Shown here: one piece after another, positions 46,189 to 60,140 of the stretch
Layout: the number at the start of each line of letters is the position of its first letter
Position numbering within the stretch: position 1 is the stretch's first letter
Source: Glebionis coronaria
Taxonomy: Eukaryota; Streptophyta; Magnoliopsida; Asterales; Asteraceae
Reading direction: 5' to 3'
DNA length: 64,000 bases
NCBI GenBank assembly: GCA_025667525.1
Contig: CM046878.1
Span: forward strand, 394,634,974-394,698,973
Made by a program: the position numbers and the translations under genes
Notes under the pieces: model-generated
What the model was told of the DNA's origin: nothing
Database searches by the model: none
What the model saw: the letters and a program-made list of their open reading frames with translations, nothing else

Positions 46189-46515
46189 CATCTTACTGAG
46201 CTGGGTTTAAAATAATGGGCTCATTTTCGTATATGTCATTTCTTTGTCAATGGGCTGAAGCTTAATGTCTATTTTTTTCAACTTATTTTTCTTGCTTGAG
46301 TACTTGAGTAAGAAATCTCGCGGAAGTAAAAGCAGAAAGCAAAAAAACTACAAGCGATGACTAGCCCCGCTCTGAAAATTTACGTATGACAACAATTTTA
46401 TAACCTTTGGAAATGTAAAGTGTAACTTTAAAAGACATAAAACTTGAGGGTAAAAAAAGTTACTTGATCATTTAAATTTTGAGTAAACTAGTCGAACTAA
46501 ATTGATCGATTTTCA
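46189..46515. other. Intergenic stretch without gene
   Basis: Nothing recognised between the MITE and the 3' end of the LINE. Confidence 0.5.
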
Positions 46516-49500
46516 TTTTTTTTAACGGCGATTTTATTAAAAGAACTAGCAATGAGCTAGAACTATACAACAATTAAATAAAGATTTTTTAGTCAAGCGT
46601 CATAGCTGAACGCAGCTTTACAAAGAGACTTACACCAATAAAAAGAATTCAACACAATATCATCAAATAAAATCGCCTTGAAAGAAAGATTCTTGTCAAA
46701 TAGAGACTTGTTAGGGAACATCCAAATGAACTACCACAAAGAATAGAACACACCTTCCATCATCAATTTGAGAACAGATAGGAGCCGAATTGAGTCCAGC
46801 CACGAGAGTTATTCAACATACGAGTTGCATTGAACCAAAGGGATATCCCATCAACAAGTAATTTTGGAATAGAGAGAGCGAGCCAACGTGCAAGAAAAAA
46901 ACAAATGCGATGTAGATTCAGCCACATGAGGACATAAAAGGCAAGCGAGAGATTGAATGTCTATACCACGATGAGAGATGTTCAATCTAGTAGGGAGGAC
47001 ATTAAGCTTAACTTTCCAAGCTAAATTATTTAGCTTAATAGGCATGCACTTAACCCATTTAGTCTTAGAGGAAACGCTTGGAAATCGAGTATCATCTATG
47101 ACTTTTCATATCGAGTGAATCAAGAAGCCCCCTTGATGTCTAGAGCCCAAACAAATCTATCCAATTGAGGAGAAAGATTAGTTGTCTATTAGTCTGGAAA
47201 TACTCTCGAACTGCAGCAACTCAGCACCTCCCTTGACTGTGGGACGCAGAGAAGAAACAAGAGCAGGTTGTTCAAGCTTTCTTTTAACCGAATCGTTCTT
47301 ACGCAAGTCCAAAGCATAAATTCTTGGAAACTTGAAATTGAGAATACCATCTTCACACCAGTTGTCTTCCCAAAAAGAGAACACATTGCCATCACCCAAT
47401 CTAGGTTTCAAGTATTCAAAAAAATTCACTCCAATATTTTTAAGGTTAGTAGCTTCTTTGACGATATTTAACCAACAGGAACGGGATCCAACTTTCACGA
47501 CTCTGCCTACACAACCATCACCATTAATAGATTTAACCACTTGAACCCATAGGGAATTAGGCTGAGTGAAGAAACACCACATCTATTTGAGCATAAGCCT
47601 CCTATTGAGAGCAAATAAACTTGCAACACCTAAACCTCCTTTATCTTGCGAAGAGAGGACATTACTCCATTTGGTCCATGAAGCATTAAATCGATTGTGC
47701 TCATGACCATTAAAGAAATGGCTGCAAAGAGATTCCAACTCTTGGAGAATCTTCTTAGGAACACGGTAAATAGACATATGAAAAATCAGAATTGAACCAA
47801 GGACGGATTTAAGGAACGTAAGTCTACCACCAATAGAGAGGGATTTCATCTTCCATTTTGAGAGACGAATCTTCACTTTATCAAGGACATCTTGCCAAGA
47901 AGAAATCTGTGACATAGATCCTTCAACTTTTGTGCCCAAATAAGTAAAACTAGTAGTAAGAGTGAGACATCCTAGTTTCACAACAACTTTATTAATCAAG
48001 GTATTGTCCACAATAATACCCAACAATTTACTCTTACTCATATTAATTTTCAGCCCTGACACCCGATTAATACAATCTAAAACGTTAACAAGAGTTTTAA
48101 TATTTTCCTCACATCATTTTCCAACGAAAACTATATCATCCGCAAAGAAAAGATGGGATAAACATAAGGAATTATGAAGATTAATTCTCGTAAACAAACC
48201 AGCATCTACAACACGTTGGATTGAAAGATGGAGAATTTCCATGACAAGTATGAAAAGAAAAGGAGAAATAGGGTCACCTTGTTTAAGACCTTTGTGAAAT
48301 TGAAACTCCTCCGTAGGACTACCATTTAATAAAATGGAGCCTCTTGATGAAAAAAGACAGTCTTGAATCCAAATTCTCCACTTACTACCAAAGCCGAACT
48401 TAGCTAAAATCTCATCCAAGTAGTCCCATCTAATCGAATCGAAAACCTTTTCAAAGTTCACTTTAAAAATAAGCGCTTTTTTTCTTTTTCAAGCTACACC
48501 ATTGAACAATTTCATTAATAATAAAAGGGCCATCGAGCATTTGTCTCCCGCAACAAAGGCTGATTGAACTTCATTAATGATACCATCAATCACATGAACC
48601 AACCGATTAGCCAAGATCTTAGCGATAATCTTGTATATACTTCCAATAAGACTAATAGGCCGAAAGTCTTTAACAAGGTTGGGATTAGGAACTTTAGGAA
48701 TCAACCGATAAAAGAAGAGTTGCAACCATTAGGAATCTTACCATGCATAAAGAAGTACGTGATAGCATCAAAAACATCGTCTTTTAAGAGATACCAAAAG
48801 AACCGGTAAAATTCGAATGTAAAGCCATCGGGACCCGGCAACTTGTTAACACCCCAATCTCAAACAACTCGTTGTACCTCTTCACGTGACACATTACATT
48901 CCAAATCTTGTTGTTGCTCAACTGAAATGGTGAAAAGAAAATCCATATCCACATGAATGTTACTATCACTGCCCTTTGCAAAATGATTACTAAAGTGTTG
49001 AAGAAATTTACGATTCACTAAAGCTAGTTGTTCTATCCACGTACCCTCTACCATAATCCCACGAATACTCATCTGACTTCGTTTTTTATTGAGCATACCA
49101 TGAAAAAATTTAGAGTTTTCATCTCCTTCAACCGCCCATTTTATCTTGTTTTTTTGAGCAAGATCAATGGAGAAGTTTTTGTTGATGCGTTGAATAGAGT
49201 CCATAATGTTCATTCGTTTCAATAAAATATCCTCCAAGTTAATGCCATTATCAATACCCTCATCAATAACTTGAAGATCTGTTTTAAGATTATATAATCA
49301 GCCATCAATTAGGATTTTTGTGTGTAACTCAAATCACGGATTTTTCTTTTAACGAATTGAAGCTTTCTCATTAAGTTACGAATCCCATTTAAGCTATCTC
49401 CAGGGGCGTCCTTCCAAGAATCATGAACAAGTTTAGAAAATCCGTCTATATGCAGCCAGTGATGATGAAAACGAAATGGGCTTGGACCATAATCATGAGA

Positions 49501-50320
49501 GGATTCTCGGAGCAATATAGGTCTATGATCCGATAAAAATTTATCCAAAGTAACATCACTAATTCTAGGAGACGATATCAAAAAACTTTCAGAAACAAGA
49601 AAACGAACCAGTTTGCTCATCTTAGAAGCAGATTTATGACACCATGTAAAAGCACTTCCCCCAAGGGAATCTCTTCTAATCTCACATAAGAAATAAAAGA
49701 GTTGAAAATCGCAGCCGAGAGGAAGAACCAAATCTGTCTGACTTGATACGCACTTCGTTGAAATCACCCATAAGATTCCATTCCCATTCCAATCATTAAT
49801 CGAGTGAGTCAAATCATCCCAAAGAATTCGTTTATCACGCTGATCTTGAGGAGCATACACCACCACGATCATTAACTTATCACCTGAAATAAGCCATTTA
49901 CCATGAATAATAACAAAATAATCCGAACACGTATGATTACTTTTGTGAAAAGAGTTAGGATCCTAAGTACACAAAATACCTCCCGAGTTCCCTACACAAT
50001 CACTATGAACGAACTCAAATGCATAATTACCCCAACAAGAGTTAATACAAGATACCTTCATATTCTCCATCTTGGTTTCTTGAAAAGCAAGAATATTTAC
50101 TTTATTTTTTACACACAGCTCCCTAACCCAATCTTTTTTAACCTTTGAGCAAGGCCTTAAATATTAAGGGATAAGAAATTCATCTATCCACCAAGAACTC
50201 TATTTGCGATTCAACAATCGTTGTAACATCTTGCATACACCCTTTCATGCTGAATCCCATAATGCGCCCAACTTTAATAACTTCCTCCGTAACGTTAAGA
50301 ATAGAACCTCCTGTTTTTTA
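46516..50320 (-). mobile_element. 5'-truncated L1-type LINE
   Basis: Minus-strand non-LTR retrotransposon ending in a short A run (T run at 46516-46523). It keeps the last residues of ORF1 (VGRIMGFSMKGCMQDV, near 50265-50220) followed by ORF2 with endonuclease, RT and a C-terminal zinc motif. The 5' end, near 50320, lies inside ORF1, the usual truncation of LINEs. I found no clear target duplication. Confidence 0.85.
46851..50170 (-). pseudogene. L1 ORF2 (endonuclease, RT, zinc motif), decayed
   Basis: Starts near 50170 on the minus strand (MNFLSLNI, then a stop in place of the usual Arg). Endonuclease parts: ILAFQETKMENMKV, SAFTWCHKSAS, DKFLSDHRPILLR (49900-49500). RT: WAVEGDENSKFFHGMLNKKR near 49130, DFRPISLIGSIYKIIAKILANRL near 48680-48610, KGLKQGDPISPFLFILVMEIL near 48290, and the active site FFADDIVFVG near 48140. 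Then SKLLGIIVDN, YLGTKVEGS, LSKWKMKSLSIGGRL (48040-47830) and the zf-RVT type end (LAWKVKLNVLPTRLN, CLLCPHVAESTSHLFFSC) near 47020-46870. Several stops and shifts break it. Not functional. Confidence 0.85.
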
Positions 50321-50353
50321 AATGTTGCTGGAATATTTCATAACATATCAATG

Positions 50354-50362
50354 AAATAATAA
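50354..50362. repeat. 9-bp TSD AAATAATAA (left) of the MULE foldback
   Basis: Exact match to 52112-52120. Confidence 0.9.
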
Positions 50363-52111
50363 GGGGAAAGGTTGAATTTATGTAACATTTTTGTTCAAAT
50401 TAACTAATGTACGCAAGATACTTTTTCTATTCCATATCTACGCAACATACATTCAAATACTTACTAATATACGCAATATTGACCAAAATGTGACTTGTTT
50501 GACCAGTTACCAATTAGAAAAGTTACAGTTTGGTCCTTTAGTCTACGTGGACTTCCCCCGTTAGTCCTTTGACATTTCTTTCGTTAAAAACATATTAATG
50601 ATACTTTGACTTTAATACACACATTTTTATACACGATTTTATACACACTTTTTTATACGTGCAATTATATACACGTTTTTATACGCGAGAAAGTTTGAAC
50701 TTTGACAGACGATTTTAGCATCAAAACTGATCCCGTAGACTCCGAAAATCTCGCACTTAGTCAATGTATACGTTCTCGACAACTTTCATGTTTTATGTTT
50801 TTCATGAAAAAGATATTTAGATGGTCGAAACCTCGATTTAAAACTGTGACAACAATACTAGTATTTTCGGTAATTAAGTAAATCCGGATTTCGACGATCT
50901 CGTTTAGTGCTAAAAATTTACTTTTAAGTCTCTAAACCTATCAGTGACTAAATATAGACAGTATATATAAAAAATATTATTAACTAAAGTTTAAACCTTA
51001 TAACGATAGTAGTATGATAAAAAAAAGGAAAATTAATAAGCGCATATCGATTCCATTACGTATCTGAAAAATATAACAGTGAAAAAAAATTGCTCGAAAA
51101 ACTTCCCGTTTAAAATTAAACTCAAATACATAACATGCGTCTAAAAATGTGTACGAAGTGCGTGTATACAAACGTGTATAAAAACAAGTGTATAAAAAAT
51201 ATATTAAACTGCGTGTATAAAAAAGCGGAAAAAACATTTATATACACACGTTTTCACGTAATTATATAAATATTTTTACGCAATTTTATAAATATTTTTA
51301 CGCTTTTTAATACACACGTTTTTATACAACTTTTATACACGTTTGTATACACATTTTTAGACGCATGTTTTGTGTTTGAGTTTAATTTTAAACGAGAAGT
51401 TTTTCGAGCAATTTCTTTTCACATGTTTTTTTTAATACGTAATGGAATCGATCTGGTGCACTTATTAAATTTTCCATTTTTATCATACTACTATTTTTAT
51501 AAGTTTTACACTTTGTTTTATAATATTTTACGTATAAAATGTCTATATTTAGTCATTGATAGGTTTAAATACTTCAAAGTAAGTATTTAGCACTAACTGA
51601 GACCGTCGAAATTCGGATTTACTTAATTGCCGAAAATACTAGTATTGTTGTCATAGTTTTAAATCGGGGTTTCGACCATCTAAATATCATTTTCATAAAA
51701 AACATAAAACATGAAAGTTGTAGAGAACGTATACATTGACTTAACGTGAGTCTTTCAGAGTTTACGGGATAAGTTTTGATGTTGAAATCGTCTGTCAAAG
51801 TTCAGAATTTCTCGCGTATAAAACGTATATAAAAAGGTGTGTATAAAAATACGTGTACTAAAGTCAAGGTATCCTTTCTAAGTTTCTAATGAAAAAAGTG
51901 TCAAAGGACTAACGGTGAAAGTCCACGCAGATCAAAGGACCAAACTATAATTTTTTTAAGTGGTAACCGATTAAACAAGTCACATTTTGGTTAATATTGC
52001 GTAGATTAGTAAGTATTTGAAAGTATGTTGCGTATATCCAGAATAAAAAATTATGTCTTGCGTACATTAGTTAATTTGAATAAATATGTTAAATAAATTC
52101 AGTTTTTCCCC
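50363..52111. mobile_element. MULE-type foldback element with arms of over 800 bp
   Basis: 1749 bp almost wholly made of an inverted repeat: left arm 50363-51227, loop 51228-51300, right arm 51301-52111. Ends GGGGAAA/TTTCCCC; 9-bp TSD. Long TIRs plus a 9-bp TSD fit Mutator-like elements. Both arms hold many TATACACG / CGTGTATA words. No transposase; ORFs such as 50998-51237 are not genes. Confidence 0.88.
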
Positions 52112-52120
52112 AAATAATAA
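52112..52120. repeat. 9-bp TSD AAATAATAA (right) of the MULE foldback
   Basis: Identical to 50354-50362. Confidence 0.9.
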
Positions 52121-52297
52121 TGAAAGTCATCTTTTTGAAAATGCAATTTTAGTGTCATTGTCATTTTTTTGTCGCTGGAAATATTATTCATTTGAACGTT
52201 GGCAAACCCAAATACTCCTTCAGTACTTGAAATTCGTGCTTTAGAACACGTTTTGTAAGGTATATTTTGTATGACTTGCTATCAAATGAGAATCTAA

Positions 52298-54169
52298 GGC
52301 TAGGCACAACACATGGGTCGCGACCTAGTTTTTTCGGCCGGCGACCTAGTGCGACCTATTTGCCACAACCCGGCGACCTAGTGCGACCTAGTTGAAAAAA
52401 AAAAAATTTGAACACAATAAATTTAATAAAAAACATTACATTTATTTAAAAAAAACATTACACAATTATTCGAAATTAAAAAACATTACAATAATCCTAG
52501 TAATTTAAATTATAACGTTCCTTGATTCTGTCCTTCATTTCTTGTTGTGCTTGCTGTTTGGCTATCGGCAAGTTGGGGTCGATTTCCGAGTAGTAGAACA
52601 TCAAGTCTTTATCTCGTTTCTTTGCTTCAGCAAGCTCGATAGCCCGACGTTGTAACTCGAGCTTTTCTCTTTTGATTTCCGCGTTTTTCTCCTGCAAATC
52701 CAACTCCCGTTGCTTCAAGTCAAAGTAGGAATCTTGTTGTTGCTTCTTCTTTCCCCATCCAATGTCTTTCATCTTCTCCCATTTGGAGCTTACAACTTCA
52801 ACAAATGAAGACTTCCCAGTTGACGAAGAGGTTGATGACTTCTTTTTAGCACGATCACGACCCATTGGTCGATTTTCTTGTTTCTCTTCTTCAGAATCAT
52901 CGTGCACATCCATGTAACTAGCGTGTCCAGAACCAGAAGTGGTTTCAGAAGTCTTGGCTTTTTTGCTAGACGGTTTCTTTGTAAACCGTGGCATTTCAAC
53001 CTCTATCCAACTCGGGTGATCTTTGAGCACCTTCCACGCCTCCCGGTATTGAAACTCTTTATTGTAAGTCACTTTGTATTCAGCACAAGCTTTTTGGAAA
53101 TCAGTGAGATCATTTGCACCACTATCATGAGTACGCTCAATGTTATTCATAATACCACAAAATGCACCAACACTAGGACGCAACCTGTTTTTCCATTTGC
53201 TCACAACCGCGTCATACCCTCTAGCAGAACCCGTCTCGGTTTCATAGTACTTCACTACTTTTAGCCAAAAGCCCTTTGATTTTTGACTGTTTCCTTGGAT
53301 GCAATTCTCGGAAATATAACACCAACCTCTGCATAACGCACACTCCTCCTCACTTGTCCATTCTTTTGGTGCCTCAGTTGTATCAACCTGTTTGTTTTTC
53401 ATAGCACGTCTTGAGGGCTTCTTAGGTTTGATTGGGGACATTTCTTCCACATCGTCTTCAAGGTTGTATGCACCATGAAAAGACCCGTGTCCCGAACCTT
53501 GACCCATAGATTGATCTTGGCTAGGCCCGTCACCCACATAGTTGTCTTGGTTGTATATCATATTTTCAAATTGTGCATCAACCTCAAAACGATTAATCGA
53601 AGAATACTGTTGGTTTGGATAGGAAGTAGTGGAAGAATCCATAGTAGGCCGATACACACCCGAAGGCGATTCGTAGTTAGGTTGTTGGTTATCACGTTGT
53701 GGGGGATAAAAAGGACGGTTTGAATAGTTAGGTTGTTGGTGTGATTGATATTCAAAACCGGTGGGTCTAAACCGGAATTGTGGAGACACACCGGATAATC
53801 GGAAATTCGAGTCCGGTGTCACATGTGGAACAGATTCTTGACGAACTCGGGATTTTGGGGTTTTGTTTTGGGGAGTTCTCTTGCTAGACATTTTTAATGT
53901 GTGTTGAGATTTGTGTGTGAAATGTGAAATGTAAAAAATATTGAAAGAATGTATTGATTTATATAGGTTTTAAAAAAAATTTGAATTTTTTTTTTTTAAA
54001 TGTAACGGTCATTTTTTTTTCAAACGGTCATTTTTTCCACTTTGTTTTCAAAGGGTCGCGGTTAGGGTCGGTTTTGCGCGATTTGCACCAGCGACCGAAT
54101 CGCCGCAACGCGACGATTCGGTCGCGACCGAGACTCGATCGAGTATATTCAGGCGCGTTGCGCCCAACC
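52298..54169 (-). mobile_element. PIF/Harbinger element with ORF1 only
   Basis: 1872 bp between TAA duplications (52295-52297 and 54170-54172). TIRs GGCTAGGCACAAC and, inverted, GGTTGGGCGCAAC, followed by subterminal CGACCTAGTGCGACC-type repeats. It holds one ORF on the minus strand and no DDE transposase, so it is non-autonomous or a deleted copy. Confidence 0.82.
52497..53891 (-). CDS. Harbinger ORF1 protein (Myb/SANT-like, NAM-associated C-terminus)
   Basis: Intact 464-aa ORF. Residues 1-165 are Gln/Asn/Pro-rich and disordered-looking. A Myb/SANT or trihelix-like domain spans about 175-285 (EWTSEEECALCRGWCYIS, KGFWLKVVKYYE, VVSKWKNRLRPSV). A Lys/Ser-rich linker follows. The C-terminus (about 365-464) is a coiled coil like the NAM-associated domain found in plant proteins (FDLKQRELDLQEKNAEIKRE, DLMFYYSEIDPN). 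Harbinger ORF1 proteins of this type bind DNA and help the transposase. Such ORFs are often mislabelled as host genes; the TIRs and TAA duplication show it is part of a transposon. No stop or shift, so it may be expressed. Plus-strand ORFs here are shadows. Confidence 0.83.
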   Translation of the reverse strand: MSSKRTPQNKTPKSRVRQESVPHVTPDSNFRLSGVSPQFRFRPTGFEYQSHQQPNYSNRPFYPPQRDNQQPNYESPSGVYRPTMDSSTTSYPNQQYSSINRFEVDAQFENMIYNQDNYVGDGPSQDQSMGQGSGHGSFHGAYNLEDDVEEMSPIKPKKPSRRAMKNKQVDTTEAPKEWTSEEECALCRGWCYISENCIQGNSQKSKGFWLKVVKYYETETGSARGYDAVVSKWKNRLRPSVGAFCGIMNNIERTHDSGANDLTDFQKACAEYKVTYNKEFQYREAWKVLKDHPSWIEVEMPRFTKKPSSKKAKTSETTSGSGHASYMDVHDDSEEEKQENRPMGRDRAKKKSSTSSSTGKSSFVEVVSSKWEKMKDIGWGKKKQQQDSYFDLKQRELDLQEKNAEIKREKLELQRRAIELAEAKKRDKDLMFYYSEIDPNLPIAKQQAQQEMKDRIKERYNLNY

Positions 54170-54205
54170 TAACAATGAAAAGTATAGGAAATAGCATAAC
54201 AACAC

Positions 54206-54207
<2 letters not shown>

Positions 54208-54297
<90 letters not shown>
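54208..54297. repeat. (TA)n microsatellite, tract 1
   Basis: About 90 bp of pure TA. Confidence 0.98.
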
Positions 54298-55134
<837 letters not shown>

Positions 55135-55243
55135 AGGGGAGAGATCAAATAAAAAGACTTTTTTTGTGAGAAGGATAAGAAGGAATTTCAGCCATTGATT
55201 TAAAATCAATGGATGAGATTAAATCAAAATCCTAACAAACTAA

Positions 55244-55844
55244 GGCTAGGCACAACGCACCGTAAAAAACTCGGTCGGGTCTCGGTCGCGACCGAGTCGC
55301 CGCGTTGCGGCGATTCGGTCGCCGGTGCAAATCGAGCGAAAACGACCCTAGTCACGACCTCTTTTGTGTTTGTGTTTGTGTTTGTGTTTGTGTTTGTGTC
55401 TGTGTGTTTTATAAAATTTTTTTTTTTTTAAATTTAACATGTTTTAATTATATAAATTTTATAAAAAAATTCCAAATTTTAATATATTGAGTTTTTTTTA
55501 ATTACTCACAACATATATTAATTTGACAATTTTTGGAGTTAGTTTTAGCTAATGCATTATACCCTCTTTACTTTTAAGTTTCCTAATGTTTTTTAGTTTA
55601 TGTAATGTTTTTTTTTTAGTATAACGCGTGTTGTATGGAATAAAATGTTTTTTTTTTGGAATAAAATGTTATTTTTATTAAATATAAAATGTTATTTTAT
55701 TGAATATAAAATGTTATTTTTATTAAAAATAAAAAAATAAATTTTAAATTAGGTCGCACTAGGTCGCCGAGTTGTGGCAAATAGGTCGCACTAGGTCGCC
55801 GACCGAAAAAACTAGGTCGCGACCCCCATGCGTTGTGCCTAGCC
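55244..55844. mobile_element. Harbinger-family MITE, copy 1
   Basis: 601 bp, TIRs GGCTAGGCACAACGC / GCGTTGTGCCTAGCC, TAA duplications at 55241-55243 and 55845-55847. Subterminal CGACC/GGTCG-rich ends match 52298-54169. Contains (TTTGTG)n at 55363-55407. Confidence 0.87.
55363..55407. repeat. (TTTGTG)n microsatellite
   Basis: About seven units, inside the MITE. Confidence 0.95.
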
Positions 55845-56453
55845 TAACAAACTAACTAACTAACCATCTAAACGTGTTTTTTTTAAGTTCTTCAAAAATT
55901 ATGAAAAAATTCCAGTAGATCGGGTAGGTTGGTGCAAAAAACTTTTGCGAAAAAAGTTTTTTTAATTTGAAGTTTTTTACGCTTTTTTAATGCACAAAAA
56001 CGGAATTTTGATGCACAAAAACGTTTTCTTTTACGTTTTTTAGGTTTTTTGTGCATCAAGAATTCATTTTTATGCCCAAATTCTTTTGACTTTTTGCTTT
56101 AAAATATGATTCCGCATCAAACTATAATAAATTGAAAAATTTTTGAATGAAAAAATTTTGTACACCAAAATTCACGTGTTTGTGCATCAAATTTTGTTTT
56201 TTGTGCATCAGAAAAACGTAAAAAACTCAAAATTAAAAAACGTTTATTCACAACTTTTTTAGGCACCAACAAATCCGACAATTTGGAATTTTTTCAGAAT
56301 TTCTTGAAGACTTTTTTAAAATTGTGTTTTGGTGGTTAGTTAGTTAGTTAGTTAGTTAGGAATATGGATTGATCTTATCCATTGATTTTAAATGATTGGC
56401 TAAAAATCCTTCTTATCCTTCTCACAAAAAAAAGTCTTTTTATTTTAACTCTC

Positions 56454-57170
<717 letters not shown>

Positions 57171-57173
57171 TCA

Positions 57174-57760
57174 GGCTAGGCACAACGTATGAGGGTCGCG
57201 ACTTAGTTTTTTCGGCCGACGACTTAGTGCGACCTATTTGTCACAACCCGGTGACCTAATGCGACCTAATTCAATTTTTTTTTTAATTTTGTATTTAATA
57301 AAAATAACATTTTATATTTAACAAAAATAATATTTTATTCCAAAAAAAAACATTTTATTCAATACAACACGCATTACACTTAAAAAAAACAAAAACATTA
57401 CATAAACTAAAAAACATTACGGAACATTAGAAGTAAAGAGGGTATAATGTATTAGGTAAAACTAACTCCAAAAATTGTCAAATTAATATATGTTGTGAGG
57501 AATTAAACAAAGCTCGATATATTAAAATTTAGAAATTTTTTATAAAATTTATATACTTAAAACACGATTAAAACATGTTAAATTTAGAAAAAAAAAAGTT
57601 TTTTTTTATTAAACACACAAACAAAAGACCGAGTTTTCAAATGAGTCGTGACCAAAGTCATTTTATGCTAGAAATGCTCCGGCGACCGAATCGCCGCAAC
57701 GCGACGACCCGGTCGCGACCGAGACCCGACCTAGTTTTTTCTGGTGCGTTGCGCCCAGCC
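57174..57760. mobile_element. Harbinger-family MITE, copy 2
   Basis: 587 bp, TIRs GGCTAGGCACAACG / CGTTGCGCCCAGCC, flanked by TCA at 57171-57173 and 57761-57763 (a variant of the usual TAA/TTA). Same family as copy 1, in opposite orientation (shared interior around GGTATAATG). Confidence 0.85.
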
Positions 57761-57802
57761 TCATATAATTTGCCATAATTTAATATTTGGCATAATTAAA
57801 TA

Positions 57803-57812
57803 TCTTAAACAA
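57803..57812. repeat. 10-bp TSD TCTTAAACAA (left) of the long-TIR element
   Basis: Exact match to 60628-60637. Confidence 0.85.
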
Positions 57813-58429
57813 GAGGAAAGTTCTATAAGGAACATGCATCTAAAAAAGAACAAAGGAAGCAATCTCCACCATCCAATATTAATCTTTTTAAATTTGATTA
57901 AAAAATACATTTTCATCCTATTTCTTAAAAATTAAATATCTCTTAAACCGTTAATCGTTATGAAAAAATAATTATACCGTCACGACGGGAATTAAATTAT
58001 CTTTCCATAGATATGCACTTCTATATACTTTCGGCGAACTTTTTTAAAAAAAATCATAAAAAAATCACATGTAATTCTCGAAAAATTACATGTAATTCTC
58101 GAAAACTCATGTTTGATTTATTATTTTAAAAATCACATTTGAATTTGTAACGTCACATGCGATTTGTGAAAATCACGTGTATTTTTTTTTTACGAGAATT
58201 TAAACATTGTAAAATCGTTAAAAGTATATGAAAATAACCGTCTATTAAATGACAAAAATATTTTCGTTATTACTTTAAAACCACACGTGATTTATGTGAA
58301 TTACATTAAAATGTTTGAATCACATGTAATTCTGTTAATATATTAAAATGTTTGTTGCTATTAATATAAAATATGTTCATTTTACCGGGGTGGAGTCCCC
58401 TTTACCCAAATATGTAAAACAAATTGGCT

Positions 58430-60140
58430 TCTGAATTACATGTGATTCGGTGATAATTACTGTGATTTTGCTTGCATTACATATGATTCAAGCATACCGA
58501 AACCGTAGTTTTTTCTAACAAACCCACATTAGATGAATCACATGTGATTTTTTTAATCACGTATTATCTGTTTTCATTTATGTAAAATATATAAAATAAA
58601 TTGGCTTCTAAATTACATGTGATTTTGTTTGAATCACATGTAATTCTGCTTGAATTGCATGTGATTCGGTGATAATTACATATGATTTTTCTTGCATTAC
58701 ATGTGGTTCAAGCATTTCGAAACCTTAACTTTTTCTAACAAACCCACTTTAGATGAATCACATGTGATTTTTTTTAATCACATGTAATATTGTTAATATA
58801 TTAAATTGTCTGCTTGAATTACATGTAATTCGATGATAATTACATGTGATTTTGCTTGCATTGTAAAAATTACATGTGATTTGTACAAAAATTACATGTG
58901 ATTTTTATAAAATTACATGTGATTTTTACAAAATTACATGTGATTTGTTTCTTCAATAAACTTGCATAGTAATTACAAAAAGTAGACTCACGTATTCAAT
59001 GAAACACAAATGTTGTTGAAGTAAATCACATCTGATTTATACATGAATCACACGTAATCCATACACAAATCGCACGTGATTTGTACAAAAATTACATGTG
59101 ATTCATACACGAATTACATGTGATTTTTATAAAATCACATGTAATTTTATAAAAATTACATGTAATTTGTACAAAAATTACATGTAATTTGTACAAAAAT
59201 TACATGTGATTTTTACAAGAACAAAAAGCAAATCACACATAATTTACACTTTCTTATAACAAAACATTCCAACAATAGAATCACTCGTGATTTACTCTAA
59301 TATAGATCAAAATACAATCAAATTTGCTTTATTTTACAACAAAAAATAGCAAATCACACAAAACCACGTGGTGATTTTATTTTTCTACAACAATTTGGAT
59401 CTGTAACATTTGATGAGTCATCTAGATTGGTCAAAAGAACATATTTTTTAATTCAACATAGTTACAAAAGAGAATCATAAAACATGTAATTACCACCGAA
59501 CCCACCGGAAAATCATAAAACACCATCAGACCATCTATCTTGATAATCCCCTCATCGGTAAGTCGGCAGCGGTGCGTGTGAACACACTTCCACCTCAGAG
59601 GAGAACCGTCCAAAGCTTGAATATGTTAAAAAAATGCATATGTGTTTCACCAGAAAAAAAGAAGTACGCTTTTTGTGTTAGGTTACCAACAAACTAGCTT
59701 TTCTATGAAATAATTTGTTGCTAATGTTTTTAAACTACGTGTGGGTCTTGAGTTCGAAGTACCGTTTTATTATGCATTGCTTTATCCATTTTCAAGCAAA
59801 TTAGTAAGGCCATTATCCGGTTTAATTTTATAATTTATGACTTAAAAGTATAGATCTCGTATTCTTTTTAAATAGTTAGTTTTGTAGTTTTCTTTAAAAA
59901 GTATAATATTCAAAGAATGATGTGACTGGAATATTGTGTTTGTGATGGCCTTGTGGGATCCAGATCGATATACATTACATGAATGAGAATACATTTTATA
60001 TATAAAATCACATGTGATTCATCTAAAGTGGGTTTATTAGAAGATGTTAAATTTTTGAAATGTTTGAATTACATGTAATTATCATCGAATCACATGTAAT
60101 TCATGCAAAATTACATGTAATTCAAGCAAAATCACATGTA
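58430..60140. repeat. Dispersed AATCACATGTGATT / AATTACATGTAATT repeats
   Basis: Dozens of copies of a word centred on ACATGT, many fully palindromic, often followed by TTTTACAAAA or TTGTACAAAA. Densest at 58600-59230. Copies also occur in the TIRs. Confidence 0.88.
59431..59640 (-). other. Non-repetitive segment in the MULE-like element, possible captured exon
   Basis: A stretch of higher GC than its surroundings, open on the minus strand, with coding-like composition (LRWKCVHTHRCRLTDEG, IIKIDGLMVFYDFPVG). I do not recognise the product. It may be a gene fragment carried by the element (Pack-MULE style) or chance. Confidence 0.3.

Noticed and set aside
46516..50345. Target-site duplication of the LINE
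   Set aside because: Flanks share only a few bases (ATGAAA), not enough to call.
52497..53891. Host gene for a Myb/NAM-type transcription factor or GST-like protein
   Set aside because: It lies between Harbinger TIRs with a TAA duplication, so it is the transposon's ORF1.
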